Shown: one piece after another, positions 36,872-45,175 of the stretch
How positions within the stretch are numbered: position 1 is the stretch's first letter
How the letters are laid out: each line of letters begins with the position of its first letter
Assembly: GCA_012839355.1 (NCBI GenBank)
Contig: DUNK01000002.1
Coordinates: 1-53,021, forward strand
Reading direction: 5' to 3'
DNA from: Acholeplasma sp.
GTDB lineage: Bacteria; Bacillota_I; Bacilli_A; Acholeplasmatales; UBA5453
Length of the DNA: 53,021 bases
Position numbers and translations under genes: made by a program
Notes under the pieces: model-generated
What the model saw: only the letters and a program-made list of their open reading frames with translations
Database searches by the model: none
What the model was told of the DNA's origin: nothing

Positions 36872-38395
36872 ATGAAAAAGTTTGTAGGATTAGTTATTTT
36901 AGATGGTTTTGGAATCGCAAAACCAGGACCAACAAATAGCGTTTCTTTAGCGAAAAAACCGACATTAGATTATTTAATGAAAGAATATCCAAATAAAACT
37001 TTAAACGCTTCTGGTACATATGTAGGATTGCCTGAAGGTCAAATGGGCAATAGCGAGGTTGGCCATTTAAACTTAGGTGCTGGAAGAGTTGTTTGGCAAA
37101 GTTTATCACGAATTCATCAAGCGGTTAAAACTGGCGAATTTTATGAAAACAAAGCCTTTTTAAACGCTATTAAACATGCAAAAAAGCATAATTCAAAATT
37201 ACATATTTTTGGTTTAGCAGGCGATGGTGGTGTTCACTCCCATAGTAATCATATTATTGCCTTATATGAACTTGCGAAAAGAAACGGCTTAGAAAACAAA
37301 ACTTATTATCATGCGTTTTTAGACGGAAGAGATACTCCGCCTACTAGCGGTTTAGGTTTCTTAAAAGATATTGCAAAATCTGGTTTAAATATCGCAACCG
37401 TTAGTGGTAGATATTACGCTATGGATAGAGATAACAACTGGGATAGATTGCAATTAGCAATTGATAATTTAACTTTAGGTACAGGCAAAAAATATAGTTC
37501 ATTCGCAGAAGGCGTACAAGCATCATATGATGCTGGCGTTACAGACGAGTTTTTAGTTCCGTTTTTAGTAGATGAAAACGGACTAATCGGTGATAATGAC
37601 GCAATTATCTTTGCAAACTTTAGACCTGATAGAGCAATTAGAATTTCAACAGCATTTTCAAACCCTACAGCTGTAAAAGAATATTATAGCCCTGGCAAAG
37701 CACAATTTGATGCTTCTAATATTCCTTCTAATATTTTCTATGTATCAATGATGCACTATGCTGATACTGTTAAAGGGGAAATTGCTTATGGTTTACAAGA
37801 TTTAGTTAATCTTTATGGCGATATTGTAAGTGAAGCTGGCTTAACACAGCTAAGAGCCGCAGAAACTGAAAAATACGCTCACGTAACCTTCTTCTTTGAT
37901 GGTGGTTATGATAAAGAATTAAAAGGGGCAAAAAGACTTTTAATTCCTTCACCTAAAGTTGCAACATATGATTTAAAGCCGGAAATGAGTGCTTATGAGC
38001 TAACTGATGCGGTTATTAAAGAGTTGCAGGAAAATAAATACGATACAATGATTTTAAACTATGCTAACCCTGATATGGTTGGTCATACAGGTTCTATTGA
38101 AGCGGCAACAAAGGCTGTTGAAGTGGTTGATGAGTGCTTAGGCAAAATTTACGAGCAAGTTAATAAAATGAATGGTACATTAATCATTATTGCTGACCAT
38201 GGCAACGCCGAAGTTATGAGAACTGAAGCGGGCGAACCACACACTGCTCATACATCTAACATCGTTCCAATCATTATTACCGATAAAAACGTTAAAATTA
38301 GAGATAATGGCGCTTTATGCGATATCGCACCAACAATGTTAAAGATGTTAGATCTCAAACAACCTAAAGAAATGACAGGTGAATCACTAATTTAA
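36872..38395 (+). CDS. gpmI: 2,3-bisphosphoglycerate-independent phosphoglycerate mutase
   Basis: Manganese-dependent alkaline-phosphatase-type mutase, 507 residues, that interconverts 3- and 2-phosphoglycerate. Visible are VILDGFGIA (metal Asp), GQMGNSEVGHLNLGAGR (catalytic Ser), DGDRAIR-like NFRPDRAIR, VSGRYYAMDRD, and the C-terminal metal motifs YANPDMVGHTG and ADHGNAE..HTAHTSN. AAGGA-type ribosome site upstream. It is monocistronic with a terminator. Confidence 0.98.
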   Translation: MKKFVGLVILDGFGIAKPGPTNSVSLAKKPTLDYLMKEYPNKTLNASGTYVGLPEGQMGNSEVGHLNLGAGRVVWQSLSRIHQAVKTGEFYENKAFLNAIKHAKKHNSKLHIFGLAGDGGVHSHSNHIIALYELAKRNGLENKTYYHAFLDGRDTPPTSGLGFLKDIAKSGLNIATVSGRYYAMDRDNNWDRLQLAIDNLTLGTGKKYSSFAEGVQASYDAGVTDEFLVPFLVDENGLIGDNDAIIFANFRPDRAIRISTAFSNPTAVKEYYSPGKAQFDASNIPSNIFYVSMMHYADTVKGEIAYGLQDLVNLYGDIVSEAGLTQLRAAETEKYAHVTFFFDGGYDKELKGAKRLLIPSPKVATYDLKPEMSAYELTDAVIKELQENKYDTMILNYANPDMVGHTGSIEAATKAVEVVDECLGKIYEQVNKMNGTLIIIADHGNAEVMRTEAGEPHTAHTSNIVPIIITDKNVKIRDNGALCDIAPTMLKMLDLKQPKEMTGESLI

Positions 38396-38409
38396 CTAAA
38401 ATAAAATAA

Positions 38410-38446
38410 AAGAGTCAGATTTAATGCTAAAAATCTGGCTTTTTTG
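38410..38446 (+). terminator. Terminator of gpmI
   Basis: AGTCAGATTT pairs with AAATCTGGCT (one G-T pair), followed by six or more Ts. Confidence 0.85.
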
Positions 38447-38485
38447 TTATAATAGATATGATTATAAATTTTAGGAGTTTAGATT

Positions 38486-40555
38486 ATGGCTGATTTATTA
38501 AAACTAAGACAAATAATTATTGACAACAAACCTAATTATCCGATTAATTATGCGATACCTAGTCTTTTTAATGTCAATAATTATCCAACCCTTGCAAAAG
38601 TTAAAAGTGGTGAACATCTAATTGATCCATATGATTTTTTAGTTCATTTGTTAGATGATTTATTTTTAAAAGATTATAAAAAACTTCCACCTAAAAGTTT
38701 ATCTGCTATTAAAAATAGCAAATATAGAAAAGGCGGAGACTGGATTAAGAAAAGTGTTGTTTATTCCATGATGATACGCGCTTCCACTGCTTGGGATCAC
38801 GATAGAAATGGCTATTTAGATGAAAACAACTTTTATCATCTAAAAGAAACTGGAACTTTTATTAAGACTTTAATGCTACTTCCACTACTTTTAGAGATGG
38901 GAGTAGATGCTATATATTTACTGCCAATTTCAAAGTTTTCTACCAAAAACAAAAAAGGTAATATCGGTAGTCCTTATAGTGTTAGTGACTTTTTTGAGTT
39001 AGACCCTAATTTAGCTGATCCTATCGTTGGCGATAAACTCTCTTTAGATGAACAATTTAAACTCTTAGTTGAAGCTTGTCATTTATTAGATATTAAAGTT
39101 TTAATTGATATTATTCCTAGAACCAATAGCACTGATAGTAAATTAATTATTGACCATCCTGAATGGTTTTATTGGATAAAAACTAAAGATTTAGCGCGTT
39201 ATAAACCACCAATCGTTGATGAAATACCACACTCTACTGTTGCCCCAACAAAAGAATTTATGAAAGAAGTCTACAAGAGTAAAAACGTTAGAAAACACTT
39301 AAGATTATTCCAATTTGATCCAAAGACACAAGATTCAGACAAGTGGGAAAAACTTAGAGAAGAATACAAAAGCAACCCTGAAGTTAATATTTTAACTTTA
39401 GTTGATAAATACTACGGATTAACTACCGCTCCTGCGTTTAGCGATCATATTAACGATAGCCAACCACCATGGAGTGATGTAACTTTTTTTAGACTTTATA
39501 AAGATCACCCAAAAAGAAATAAAAAGTTCTTAAAAGACCCTAATATGCCGCCTTATGTCCTTTTTGACACAATTAAAGCAAACCTACATCCAGGCGAAAT
39601 TCCTAACTTAGACCTTTGGGAAACTTTAGCTGATGTTATCCCGCATTATCAACGAAAATACGGGATTGATGGGGCAAGAATCGACATGGGACATGCTTTA
39701 CCGAAAGACCTAATTAGGTTAATCATTAAAAATGCACGAGATATTGACCCTGATTTTTGTTTCATCGCCGAAGAATTAAACCCAAATAACGATAAACAAG
39801 CTAAAACTTTAGGTTATAACATGATTATCGGTAACGGATTTATGATGGAATGGGAATTAAAACATTTAAGTATGCATAAGTTTATGCTCAATCAACATAA
39901 GTTAAGTATTCCTAGTTTTGCCTGCGGAGAAACTCACGATACACCTAGATTAGCCGCAAGAGATGGCGGACATCTTCTTACAAGATTCGTAACCATCATG
40001 AATATGTTTGTACCAAATACTGTCCCTTTTATTAACTCAGGTCAAGAAGTTTTAGAAGTTCAACCGATGAATACAGGTATCGGTGCTAGAGAAAACGAAC
40101 TATATATGCTACCTGAAGATGATCCTCTTTATGGTAAACTTGCCCTGTTTGACAAATATGCATTTCACTATTTAAATCCAAATAGTCATGATATTAAAAA
40201 TAATTTAAGAAAAATTAAACCTATTAGAAAAAAATACTTAAACTATATAGTTAATAAGAAAAGATATATTCCTCTGACATATTTAGAAGGGGAAAACTTA
40301 ATAGGTTTCGCATATAAAACGAATAAAGAAATGCTGTTTATACTAGGTAACCCTTATTACACTCATTCACAATATGGCAAGGTTGATTTAACTAAAGTTA
40401 AAGAAGACTATCCTTTATTAAAAGAAGGCAAACTCCTTTATGCCACATACGAAAGAAAAGCGAGAACCCTCCATGAATTTGACCCTGACGGAAATCCATA
40501 CTTCTTATTGGGAAGCGGAGAAATTAAGATATTTACAATCAAACGCGATAACTAA
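38486..40555 (+). CDS. Divergent GH13 alpha-amylase-family protein
   Basis: A 689-residue protein with a GH13-type barrel. The nucleophile region is GARIDMGHALP (Asp400), acid/base FIAEEL (Glu429), and third-acid region GETHDTPR (His484-Asp485). Region I, usually DxVxNH, reads DIIPRTNS. HPEWFYW and the long spacing between elements recall GlgE-type maltosyltransferases rather than secreted amylases. There is no signal peptide, so it acts on cytoplasmic glucans or maltosyl donors. Exact reaction unknown. It is monocistronic, follows gpmI, and is closed by a hairpin. Confidence 0.8.
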   Translation: MADLLKLRQIIIDNKPNYPINYAIPSLFNVNNYPTLAKVKSGEHLIDPYDFLVHLLDDLFLKDYKKLPPKSLSAIKNSKYRKGGDWIKKSVVYSMMIRASTAWDHDRNGYLDENNFYHLKETGTFIKTLMLLPLLLEMGVDAIYLLPISKFSTKNKKGNIGSPYSVSDFFELDPNLADPIVGDKLSLDEQFKLLVEACHLLDIKVLIDIIPRTNSTDSKLIIDHPEWFYWIKTKDLARYKPPIVDEIPHSTVAPTKEFMKEVYKSKNVRKHLRLFQFDPKTQDSDKWEKLREEYKSNPEVNILTLVDKYYGLTTAPAFSDHINDSQPPWSDVTFFRLYKDHPKRNKKFLKDPNMPPYVLFDTIKANLHPGEIPNLDLWETLADVIPHYQRKYGIDGARIDMGHALPKDLIRLIIKNARDIDPDFCFIAEELNPNNDKQAKTLGYNMIIGNGFMMEWELKHLSMHKFMLNQHKLSIPSFACGETHDTPRLAARDGGHLLTRFVTIMNMFVPNTVPFINSGQEVLEVQPMNTGIGARENELYMLPEDDPLYGKLALFDKYAFHYLNPNSHDIKNNLRKIKPIRKKYLNYIVNKKRYIPLTYLEGENLIGFAYKTNKEMLFILGNPYYTHSQYGKVDLTKVKEDYPLLKEGKLLYATYERKARTLHEFDPDGNPYFLLGSGEIKIFTIKRDN

Positions 40556-40556
40556 G

Positions 40557-40581
40557 AGAGACAATTTTTGTCTCTTTTATT
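40557..40581 (+). terminator. Terminator of the GH13 gene
   Basis: AGAGACA and TGTCTCT form a 7-bp stem with a 5-nt T-rich loop, followed by TTTATT. Confidence 0.75.
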
Positions 40582-40608
40582 GTAATTTACAATAATTAGG
40601 AGTATAAT
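40580..40608 (+). promoter_or_regulatory. Promoter of tRNA-Lys
   Basis: TTGTAA (40580-40585), 17-nt spacer, TATAAT (40603-40608), 15 nt before the mature tRNA. The -35 lies in a perfect inverted repeat ATTGTAA-T-TTACAAT (40579-40593). Confidence 0.75.
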
Positions 40609-40622
40609 TACTTTTGTTAAAT

Positions 40623-40699
40623 GCTCCCTTAGCTCAGCTGGTTAGAGCATCAGACTCTTAATCTGAGGGTCCAGGGTTCAAATCCCTGAGGGAGTACCA
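40623..40699 (+). tRNA. tRNA-Lys (anticodon CTT)
   Basis: 77-nt cloverleaf with CCA encoded. The acceptor GCTCCCT pairs with AGGGAGT (first pair G-T), discriminator A. D arm is AGCTCAGCTGGTTAGAGC. The anticodon loop CTCTTAA carries CTT at 40657-40659. T arm is CAGGGTTCAAATCCCTG. Confidence 0.97.
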
Positions 40700-40710
40700 A
40701 TTTAAATATA

Positions 40711-40743
40711 AAACACACGTCAGCAAAAGAGTGTGTTTTTTTG
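40711..40743 (+). terminator. Terminator of tRNA-Lys
   Basis: AACACAC and GTGTGTT stem with a 12-nt loop, then a run of Ts. From here to 40818 I see no gene. Confidence 0.8.
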
Positions 40744-40818
40744 TTCACTATAGCAAATTTTTTCCTACTCGTTTTAATAATCCATTTATGACAACTTATA
40801 CCTGAAAGTTAAAATGTC

Positions 40819-40845
40819 TAAAAAAAAGACATCTACGGTGTCTTC
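40819..40845 (-). terminator. Terminator of the 94-residue membrane protein gene
   Basis: AAGACA and TGTCTT stem with a 7-nt loop, followed by a T-run on the minus strand, 12 nt past the stop. Confidence 0.8.
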
Positions 40846-40856
40846 TTTTATTACTT

Positions 40857-41141
40857 TTAATTTTTAGTTGGATAGAATGTTACGCCAACCGCTGCTAATA
40901 TTGCTAGTACAGAAACAACGATGAATATAATTTTCCATACTTTTGATAGGCCTTTAGCGTATTGCCAACCTACTCCAATTACAACGACCGTTAACATTAT
41001 GTTTGCAATAAATGATAACCATCCTAAATTAATACTTCCATCAAATAGCCCTACTATAAAAACAATTAAGTGTATAGCTGCTGTTAACATTAAAGCTAAA
41101 AATGATATAATACTCATTAATTTTGCTTGATCTTTGTTCAT
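40857..41141 (-). CDS. Small three-helix membrane protein, unknown function
   Basis: A 94-residue protein that is almost entirely membrane: three segments (ISFLALMLTAAIHLIVFIVG, LSFIANIMLTVVVIGVGW, IIFIVVSVLAILAAVGVTFY). No family recognised. GGGGGA lies upstream of the ATG. A clear promoter and terminator show it is an independent expressed unit. Confidence 0.75.
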   Translation of the reverse strand: MNKDQAKLMSIISFLALMLTAAIHLIVFIVGLFDGSINLGWLSFIANIMLTVVVIGVGWQYAKGLSKVWKIIFIVVSVLAILAAVGVTFYPTKN

Positions 41142-41171
41142 TATTAATTCCCCCTTATTTAATTTATCTAC

Positions 41172-41200
41172 ATTATAGCATTTTTGTTTAACTTTGAAAA
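41172..41200 (-). promoter_or_regulatory. Promoter of the 94-residue membrane protein gene
   Basis: Minus-strand TTTTCA (41195-41200), 17-nt spacer, TGC-TATAAT (41172-41177), an extended -10. Confidence 0.6.
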
Positions 41201-41243
41201 GATAAAGGGTAATTTTCTTTGATGATACCTTACTTTTACATTT

Positions 41244-41332
41244 TGGCGGAGAAAGAGGGATTTGAACCCTCGCGGCTTTTACACCCTACGAGCTTTCCAA
41301 GCCCGCCTCTTCAGCCTCTTGAGTATTTCTCC
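41244..41332 (-). tRNA. tRNA-Ser (anticodon GGA)
   Basis: 89-nt class II tRNA with CCA encoded. The acceptor GGAGAAA pairs with TTTCTCC. The anticodon stem CGGGC/GCTCG encloses TTGGAAA, with GGA complementary to 41296-41298. A long variable arm follows, then the T arm GAGGGTTCAAATCCCTC. It lies 10 nt downstream of the PTS IIC gene. Confidence 0.96.
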
Positions 41333-41342
41333 GCTTTTTTAA

Positions 41343-42458
41343 TTAAATCTTTAAATCTCCAGGTTTAATTAACCCTTTCTTTCTAAATATAACATCTAAA
41401 ATATAAACTAATACTATTGGTAAAATTATTTGTAAAATTACAATCGAATAAAAAGCATTCATTGTCCAACCCATTGCATCAATAGTGCCAAACTGCCCAA
41501 CCAAGCCGCTTGTTCCCATTCCTGCGCCAATTGGTGTTGTTTCCGTTTTAAAGACTAATGTCGCTAATGGGCCTAAAATTGCTGAAACAATGATTGTTGG
41601 TAGCCAGATAATCGGTTTTTTAATAATATTTTTAAACTGCAGCATACTCGTTCCAATTCCAACGCCGATAACAGTTCCGATATTATTATCTTTTCTGCTC
41701 ATTACCGCAAACCCTAACATTTGCACACAACAGCCAACAACTGCAGCCCCACCAGCAATACCACCTAAGTTAATCGCAATCGCAATTGCTGCACTACTAA
41801 TAGGCATTGTAAGAAACATACCCATAAACACTGATATTAAAACTCCACTAATAAATGGTGCGTATGTTGTTGCGCTTTGAATAAAGTTTTCTAATAAGTT
41901 CATAAACCAAGTAATTGGCATTCCAACTATAAATGCTACAATAAAGCCTAATGTTACTCCTATTAAAGGAATTATTACAATATCAACTGGAGTTTTCTTT
42001 TTCATTACATGTGTAAAGAATAAATAAACTGAAATTACACAAAAATAAACAACCATTGGATCATTTAAAGGTTTTGCATCGGCAATATGTAAATAAGTAA
42101 AACGACTCGCTAAACCACCTACAACAGCTGTTACAACCATCTTTAAACCATCCATCTTTAATGTATAAGCCATACCAATTCCAATGCCTATGCCCATTAA
42201 ACCTTTTAATATGGTTGATAATTGAAGAATGTAATTTCCAAACATCTCTAATGCATCAATTTTTAAAACTAGATTGCCAATTTGTTGAATTATTACACCA
42301 ACTATTAATGTCGCGAAGAGTCCATAAGCCATACCGTTGAATGAGACAACTAAAAAATCAATAAACTTTTTAAACTTTGTTTTTTCTTTGGTTTCTGCAG
42401 TTTCGCTTTTCTGTTCAACTATTTCATTTTCTTGTTCAATCACTTTATTTTCTTCCAT
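41343..42458 (-). CDS. PTS system IIC-like membrane protein (PTS_EIIC_2/PfoR type)
   Basis: A 371-residue protein. A charged 30-residue N-terminus is followed by about ten membrane helices with glycine-rich stretches (GLMGIGIGIGMAYTLKMDG, GGIAGGAAVVGCCVQMLGF, PIGAGMGTSGLVGQFGTI). The pattern matches the PTS_EIIC_2 family, whose Clostridium member is PfoR. No IIA or IIB domain is fused or adjacent, so sugar phosphorylation cannot be assumed; it may be a transporter or sensor. The gene follows the alpha/beta hydrolase after 2 nt. Confidence 0.82.
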   Translation of the reverse strand: MEENKVIEQENEIVEQKSETAETKEKTKFKKFIDFLVVSFNGMAYGLFATLIVGVIIQQIGNLVLKIDALEMFGNYILQLSTILKGLMGIGIGIGMAYTLKMDGLKMVVTAVVGGLASRFTYLHIADAKPLNDPMVVYFCVISVYLFFTHVMKKKTPVDIVIIPLIGVTLGFIVAFIVGMPITWFMNLLENFIQSATTYAPFISGVLISVFMGMFLTMPISSAAIAIAINLGGIAGGAAVVGCCVQMLGFAVMSRKDNNIGTVIGVGIGTSMLQFKNIIKKPIIWLPTIIVSAILGPLATLVFKTETTPIGAGMGTSGLVGQFGTIDAMGWTMNAFYSIVILQIILPIVLVYILDVIFRKKGLIKPGDLKI

Positions 42459-42460
42459 TT

Positions 42461-43264
42461 TTATTCTCCGATTTTTTCCATTTCACTTAAAAATATTTTC
42501 ATTCTCTCATTAAATAAACGGTTATTATCTAAAAACACAATTTGTTTACTCTGTCTATAACCTTCCAGCGTTGTTAATGGGATTTTTTGTTCATATTGAA
42601 CTGAAGCATCCTTTATAACATCTAAATCTTCTTCCCCACAAACAATATAACTTGGATATTCATTAGTGTTTTCACCTAAAGAATAAAATCTCTTAAATCC
42701 TTTTAAAACATTTTTGCTCTTTCTTTTGAACCCCACCATACTTTCTTTAAATTTTTCTCTTCCTTTTAATGTGTGTGCGCTTCTTTCAATAAACCATTTT
42801 TTATACTTTTTAAAATAGAAAATTCTAAAGAAGTTTAATTTAAAGTTTGTTAGAGCGAGTGATGATGATAATGCTTTATGTGAATCATAATAAATAGACA
42901 TAGTAGATATTCCAATTAAACTACTAACTTTTTTTGGAAACAAGTGAGCGAATGCTTGGGCAATTTCCGCACCTTCACTTATCCCAATAAAGTGTGCTTT
43001 AGTTATTTTTTCTATTTCGAAAATCATGTTGATTATTTCCGGCATATCTTTAAGAAGCACATATTTAGAGTATTCACTTTGCCCATGTCCTGGAAAATCT
43101 ACAACAATAATTTGGTATTGTCTTTTTAAAACTACTATTTGGTCGCTAAAAATTAAACCACTTGAACCAAAAGAATGTAACATCACTACATATGGTTTAC
43201 CTGGGTTTAAATACCTTTCATAATAGATTCCACAATCTTTAAATCTTATTGTTTGTTTTTCCAT
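42461..43264 (-). CDS. Alpha/beta hydrolase
   Basis: A 267-residue alpha/beta-hydrolase-fold protein. The oxyanion segment is VVMLHSFGSSGLIFSDQ, strand 4 is VVDFPGHGQSEYS, and the nucleophile elbow GISEGAEIA (GxSxG). The catalytic Asp is probably in VCGEEDLDVI. The late catalytic His is not obvious: the segment after DNNRLFNERMK lacks one, so activity is uncertain. It forms an operon with the PTS-like protein. Substrate unknown. Confidence 0.83.
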   Translation of the reverse strand: MEKQTIRFKDCGIYYERYLNPGKPYVVMLHSFGSSGLIFSDQIVVLKRQYQIIVVDFPGHGQSEYSKYVLLKDMPEIINMIFEIEKITKAHFIGISEGAEIAQAFAHLFPKKVSSLIGISTMSIYYDSHKALSSSLALTNFKLNFFRIFYFKKYKKWFIERSAHTLKGREKFKESMVGFKRKSKNVLKGFKRFYSLGENTNEYPSYIVCGEEDLDVIKDASVQYEQKIPLTTLEGYRQSKQIVFLDNNRLFNERMKIFLSEMEKIGE

Positions 43265-43341
43265 TTATAATCACCTATGCTAAATTATATCACATTTATA
43301 AAATTTATTAAGTAAAATATGAAAAGTCTCTTTTCATAAAT

Positions 43342-43370
43342 AAAAAGGGAACCACTAATCGGTTCCCTAT
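43342..43370 (-). terminator. Terminator of the M17 aminopeptidase gene
   Basis: GGGAACC and GGTTCCC stem with a 7-nt loop, then TTTTT on the minus strand, 14 nt after the stop. Next to it (43319-43337) is a separate palindrome ATGAAAAG-TCT-CTTTTCAT. Confidence 0.9.
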
Positions 43371-43383
43371 TTTATATTCTTTT

Positions 43384-44757
43384 CTATTTTTTGTTTATTA
43401 TATACTGATAAAGTGTTTTAATTCCAAACCCGTAGGCGCCTTCTTTATAATACTTTTTCTTAGATCCATATGCAACGCCTGCGATATCTAAATGTAAGAA
43501 TGGTTTATCTTCAACAAACTTACTTAAGAATATTCCTGCAGTAATCGCTCCTGCACCACCAGGAATAGAGTTTTTAAGATCTCCAAATGTACCTTTAACT
43601 TTTTCATCAAGTTCTTTAGTCATTGGAAGTCTCCAGTTAAATTCACCTGCAGTGATACCTGCTTTATGTATCTCTTCATATAATGCATCATTGTTAGAGA
43701 TAACTCCAGCCATATCTGTTCCTAACGCTGTTACAACAGCGCCAGTTAATGTTGATAATTCAACTATTTCTGTTGAGTCAAGTTTTGTTGCAGCATAATA
43801 TAGTGCATCAGCCAATGTTAGTCTACCCTCAGCATCAGTATTACCAACTTCAATACTTAAACCTTTCATTGATGAAATAATATCACCATTTTTATAAGAA
43901 CTGCCATTAAGCATATTTTCTGTTAAAGCCATAACTCCAACAACATTTTTTTCCACCTTATTTAGACTTAACGCTTTAAAGAGTCCAACCACTGCAGCAC
44001 TACCGCTCATATCAGAGTGCATTGATGCCATTGAACTAGCTGGCTTAATTGCATATCCACCAGAATCATAAGTTAAACCTTTACCAACGATTGTAACATG
44101 TTCTTTTTCTTTTAAAGGTAATCTTTTTAATACTACAAGTCTAGGGTCTTTATCACTACCACTTGCAACCGCTAAAAGCGCATGCATGTTTAAAGTTTCA
44201 ATTTGTTTTTTATTGTAAACTTCAACTTCAACATCAGTACCTTTAAACATTTCTACAATTTGTTTTGCATAGCTTTCAGGATATAAATCAATCGGTGGAG
44301 TATTGATTAAATCTCTTGCGGTAAATATCCCAGCCATCAGGTTTTCTAACTTTCCGATTGCTTCTTTATGTTCAGCATTTATAGATAGTTCAATCACATT
44401 AGGTTCATCATCCTTTTTAGATCTATATCTATCATATTCATAATTAGAATGTAAAACACCTTCTAATAGATAAATTAGATTTGGATTCATACATTTTAAG
44501 TGTGCTTCTTTTACTTTTGCACCTCTTAATGTGCCGGCTAAATTATAGCCTAACATTCTTAACCCTTCATAGTCATTCATATCAGCAACGAGATAAATTT
44601 CTCCACTACGATCTAAATTGAGATTTGAAAATAAACTGCCACCTTCTTTTTTCATCAATCCTAATTCCACTATTTTATCTAAGTCTTCATATGTTTTTTC
44701 CACATCAAAAACTCTTACGCGTGTTTTAAATTCTTTGTTTGTTGTTAATTTAATCAT
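43384..44757 (-). CDS. Leucyl aminopeptidase (M17 family)
   Basis: Two-metal cytosolic aminopeptidase of 457 residues that releases N-terminal amino acids from peptides. Active-site elements are intact: VGKGLTYDSGGYAIKP (metal Lys and Asp, catalytic Lys), SDMSG (metal Asp) and NTDAEGRLTLADAL (metal Asp and Glu, catalytic Arg). The N-terminal domain is divergent, as usual in the family. AAAGGAG precedes the ATG. It is monocistronic and divergent from the lysine-riboswitch transporter operon. Confidence 0.95.
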   Translation of the reverse strand: MIKLTTNKEFKTRVRVFDVEKTYEDLDKIVELGLMKKEGGSLFSNLNLDRSGEIYLVADMNDYEGLRMLGYNLAGTLRGAKVKEAHLKCMNPNLIYLLEGVLHSNYEYDRYRSKKDDEPNVIELSINAEHKEAIGKLENLMAGIFTARDLINTPPIDLYPESYAKQIVEMFKGTDVEVEVYNKKQIETLNMHALLAVASGSDKDPRLVVLKRLPLKEKEHVTIVGKGLTYDSGGYAIKPASSMASMHSDMSGSAAVVGLFKALSLNKVEKNVVGVMALTENMLNGSSYKNGDIISSMKGLSIEVGNTDAEGRLTLADALYYAATKLDSTEIVELSTLTGAVVTALGTDMAGVISNNDALYEEIHKAGITAGEFNWRLPMTKELDEKVKGTFGDLKNSIPGGAGAITAGIFLSKFVEDKPFLHLDIAGVAYGSKKKYYKEGAYGFGIKTLYQYIINKK

Positions 44758-44896
44758 TTCTTTTTTTCTCCTTTTTTTATTATTTAGACATTACATTTTT
44801 ACTTGCCTACTATTAATATTATATATTAAAAACCCTTTATTTAAAACATAATAAACTATCTAATTTTTTCGTGAAGCGTTTACATTGCCTTTTTTA

Positions 44897-44925
44897 TTGA
44901 CTATTCATTTTTTTTACTTTATTAT
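44897..44925 (+). promoter_or_regulatory. Promoter of the lysine-riboswitch transporter operon
   Basis: TTGACT (44897-44902), 17-nt spacer, TATTAT (44920-44925). Transcription would start about 44932, just before the riboswitch. Confidence 0.75.
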
Positions 44926-44937
44926 ATTACCAAACAA

Positions 44938-45149
44938 AAAAGTTAGAGGCAGCGATGCAAATGAGTATAATACCTAGGAGGCATCCGTAAGTATTAGAAA
45001 GGTAACCATCGCCGAATAATATAATTAGGCATAATTGTATTATGGGGTTATTGAGAACATCAATAACACTCCTACCCTTAAAATAGGTAGAGGCGCTAAA
45101 TGATTTAATACTAAACACTTTATCATTTTGTGCCATATGGCACTTTTTT
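44938..45149 (+). promoter_or_regulatory. Lysine riboswitch (L-box) with terminator
   Basis: The leader carries the conserved lysine-aptamer elements in order: TTAGAGGCAGCGATGCAAA, GAGTATAAT..GTAAGTATTA, GAAAGGTAACCATCGCCGAA (44997-45016), and the P5 hairpin GTTATTGA-GAACA-TCAATAAC. The expression platform follows. GGCGCTAAATGAT (45092 region) can pair with ATCATTTTGTGCC as an antiterminator; alternatively GTGCCATATGGCAC plus TTTTTT (45130-45149) terminates. Lysine binding should favour termination, so the downstream transporter is predicted to be repressed by lysine. Confidence 0.92.
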
Positions 45150-45175
45150 GTTTATTAAGGCAAAGGAGAATAAAA

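Noticed and set aside
41485-41880. Plus-strand 131-residue reading frame
   Set aside because: Antisense shadow of the hydrophobic PTS IIC gene with no ribosome site or promoter.
43384-44757. M17 aminopeptidase with MHSDMSG instead of MKxDMGG as an inactive enzyme
   Set aside because: All metal ligands and the catalytic Lys and Arg are intact; the change is outside these residues.
44927-45136. Possible minus-strand 69-residue protein
   Set aside because: It lies exactly on the lysine riboswitch and has no ribosome-binding site; RNA structure explains the sequence.
45128-45175. Upstream extension of the binding protein start
   Set aside because: It would cross the riboswitch terminator, and the lipoprotein signal peptide starts at 45176 after AAAGGAGA.
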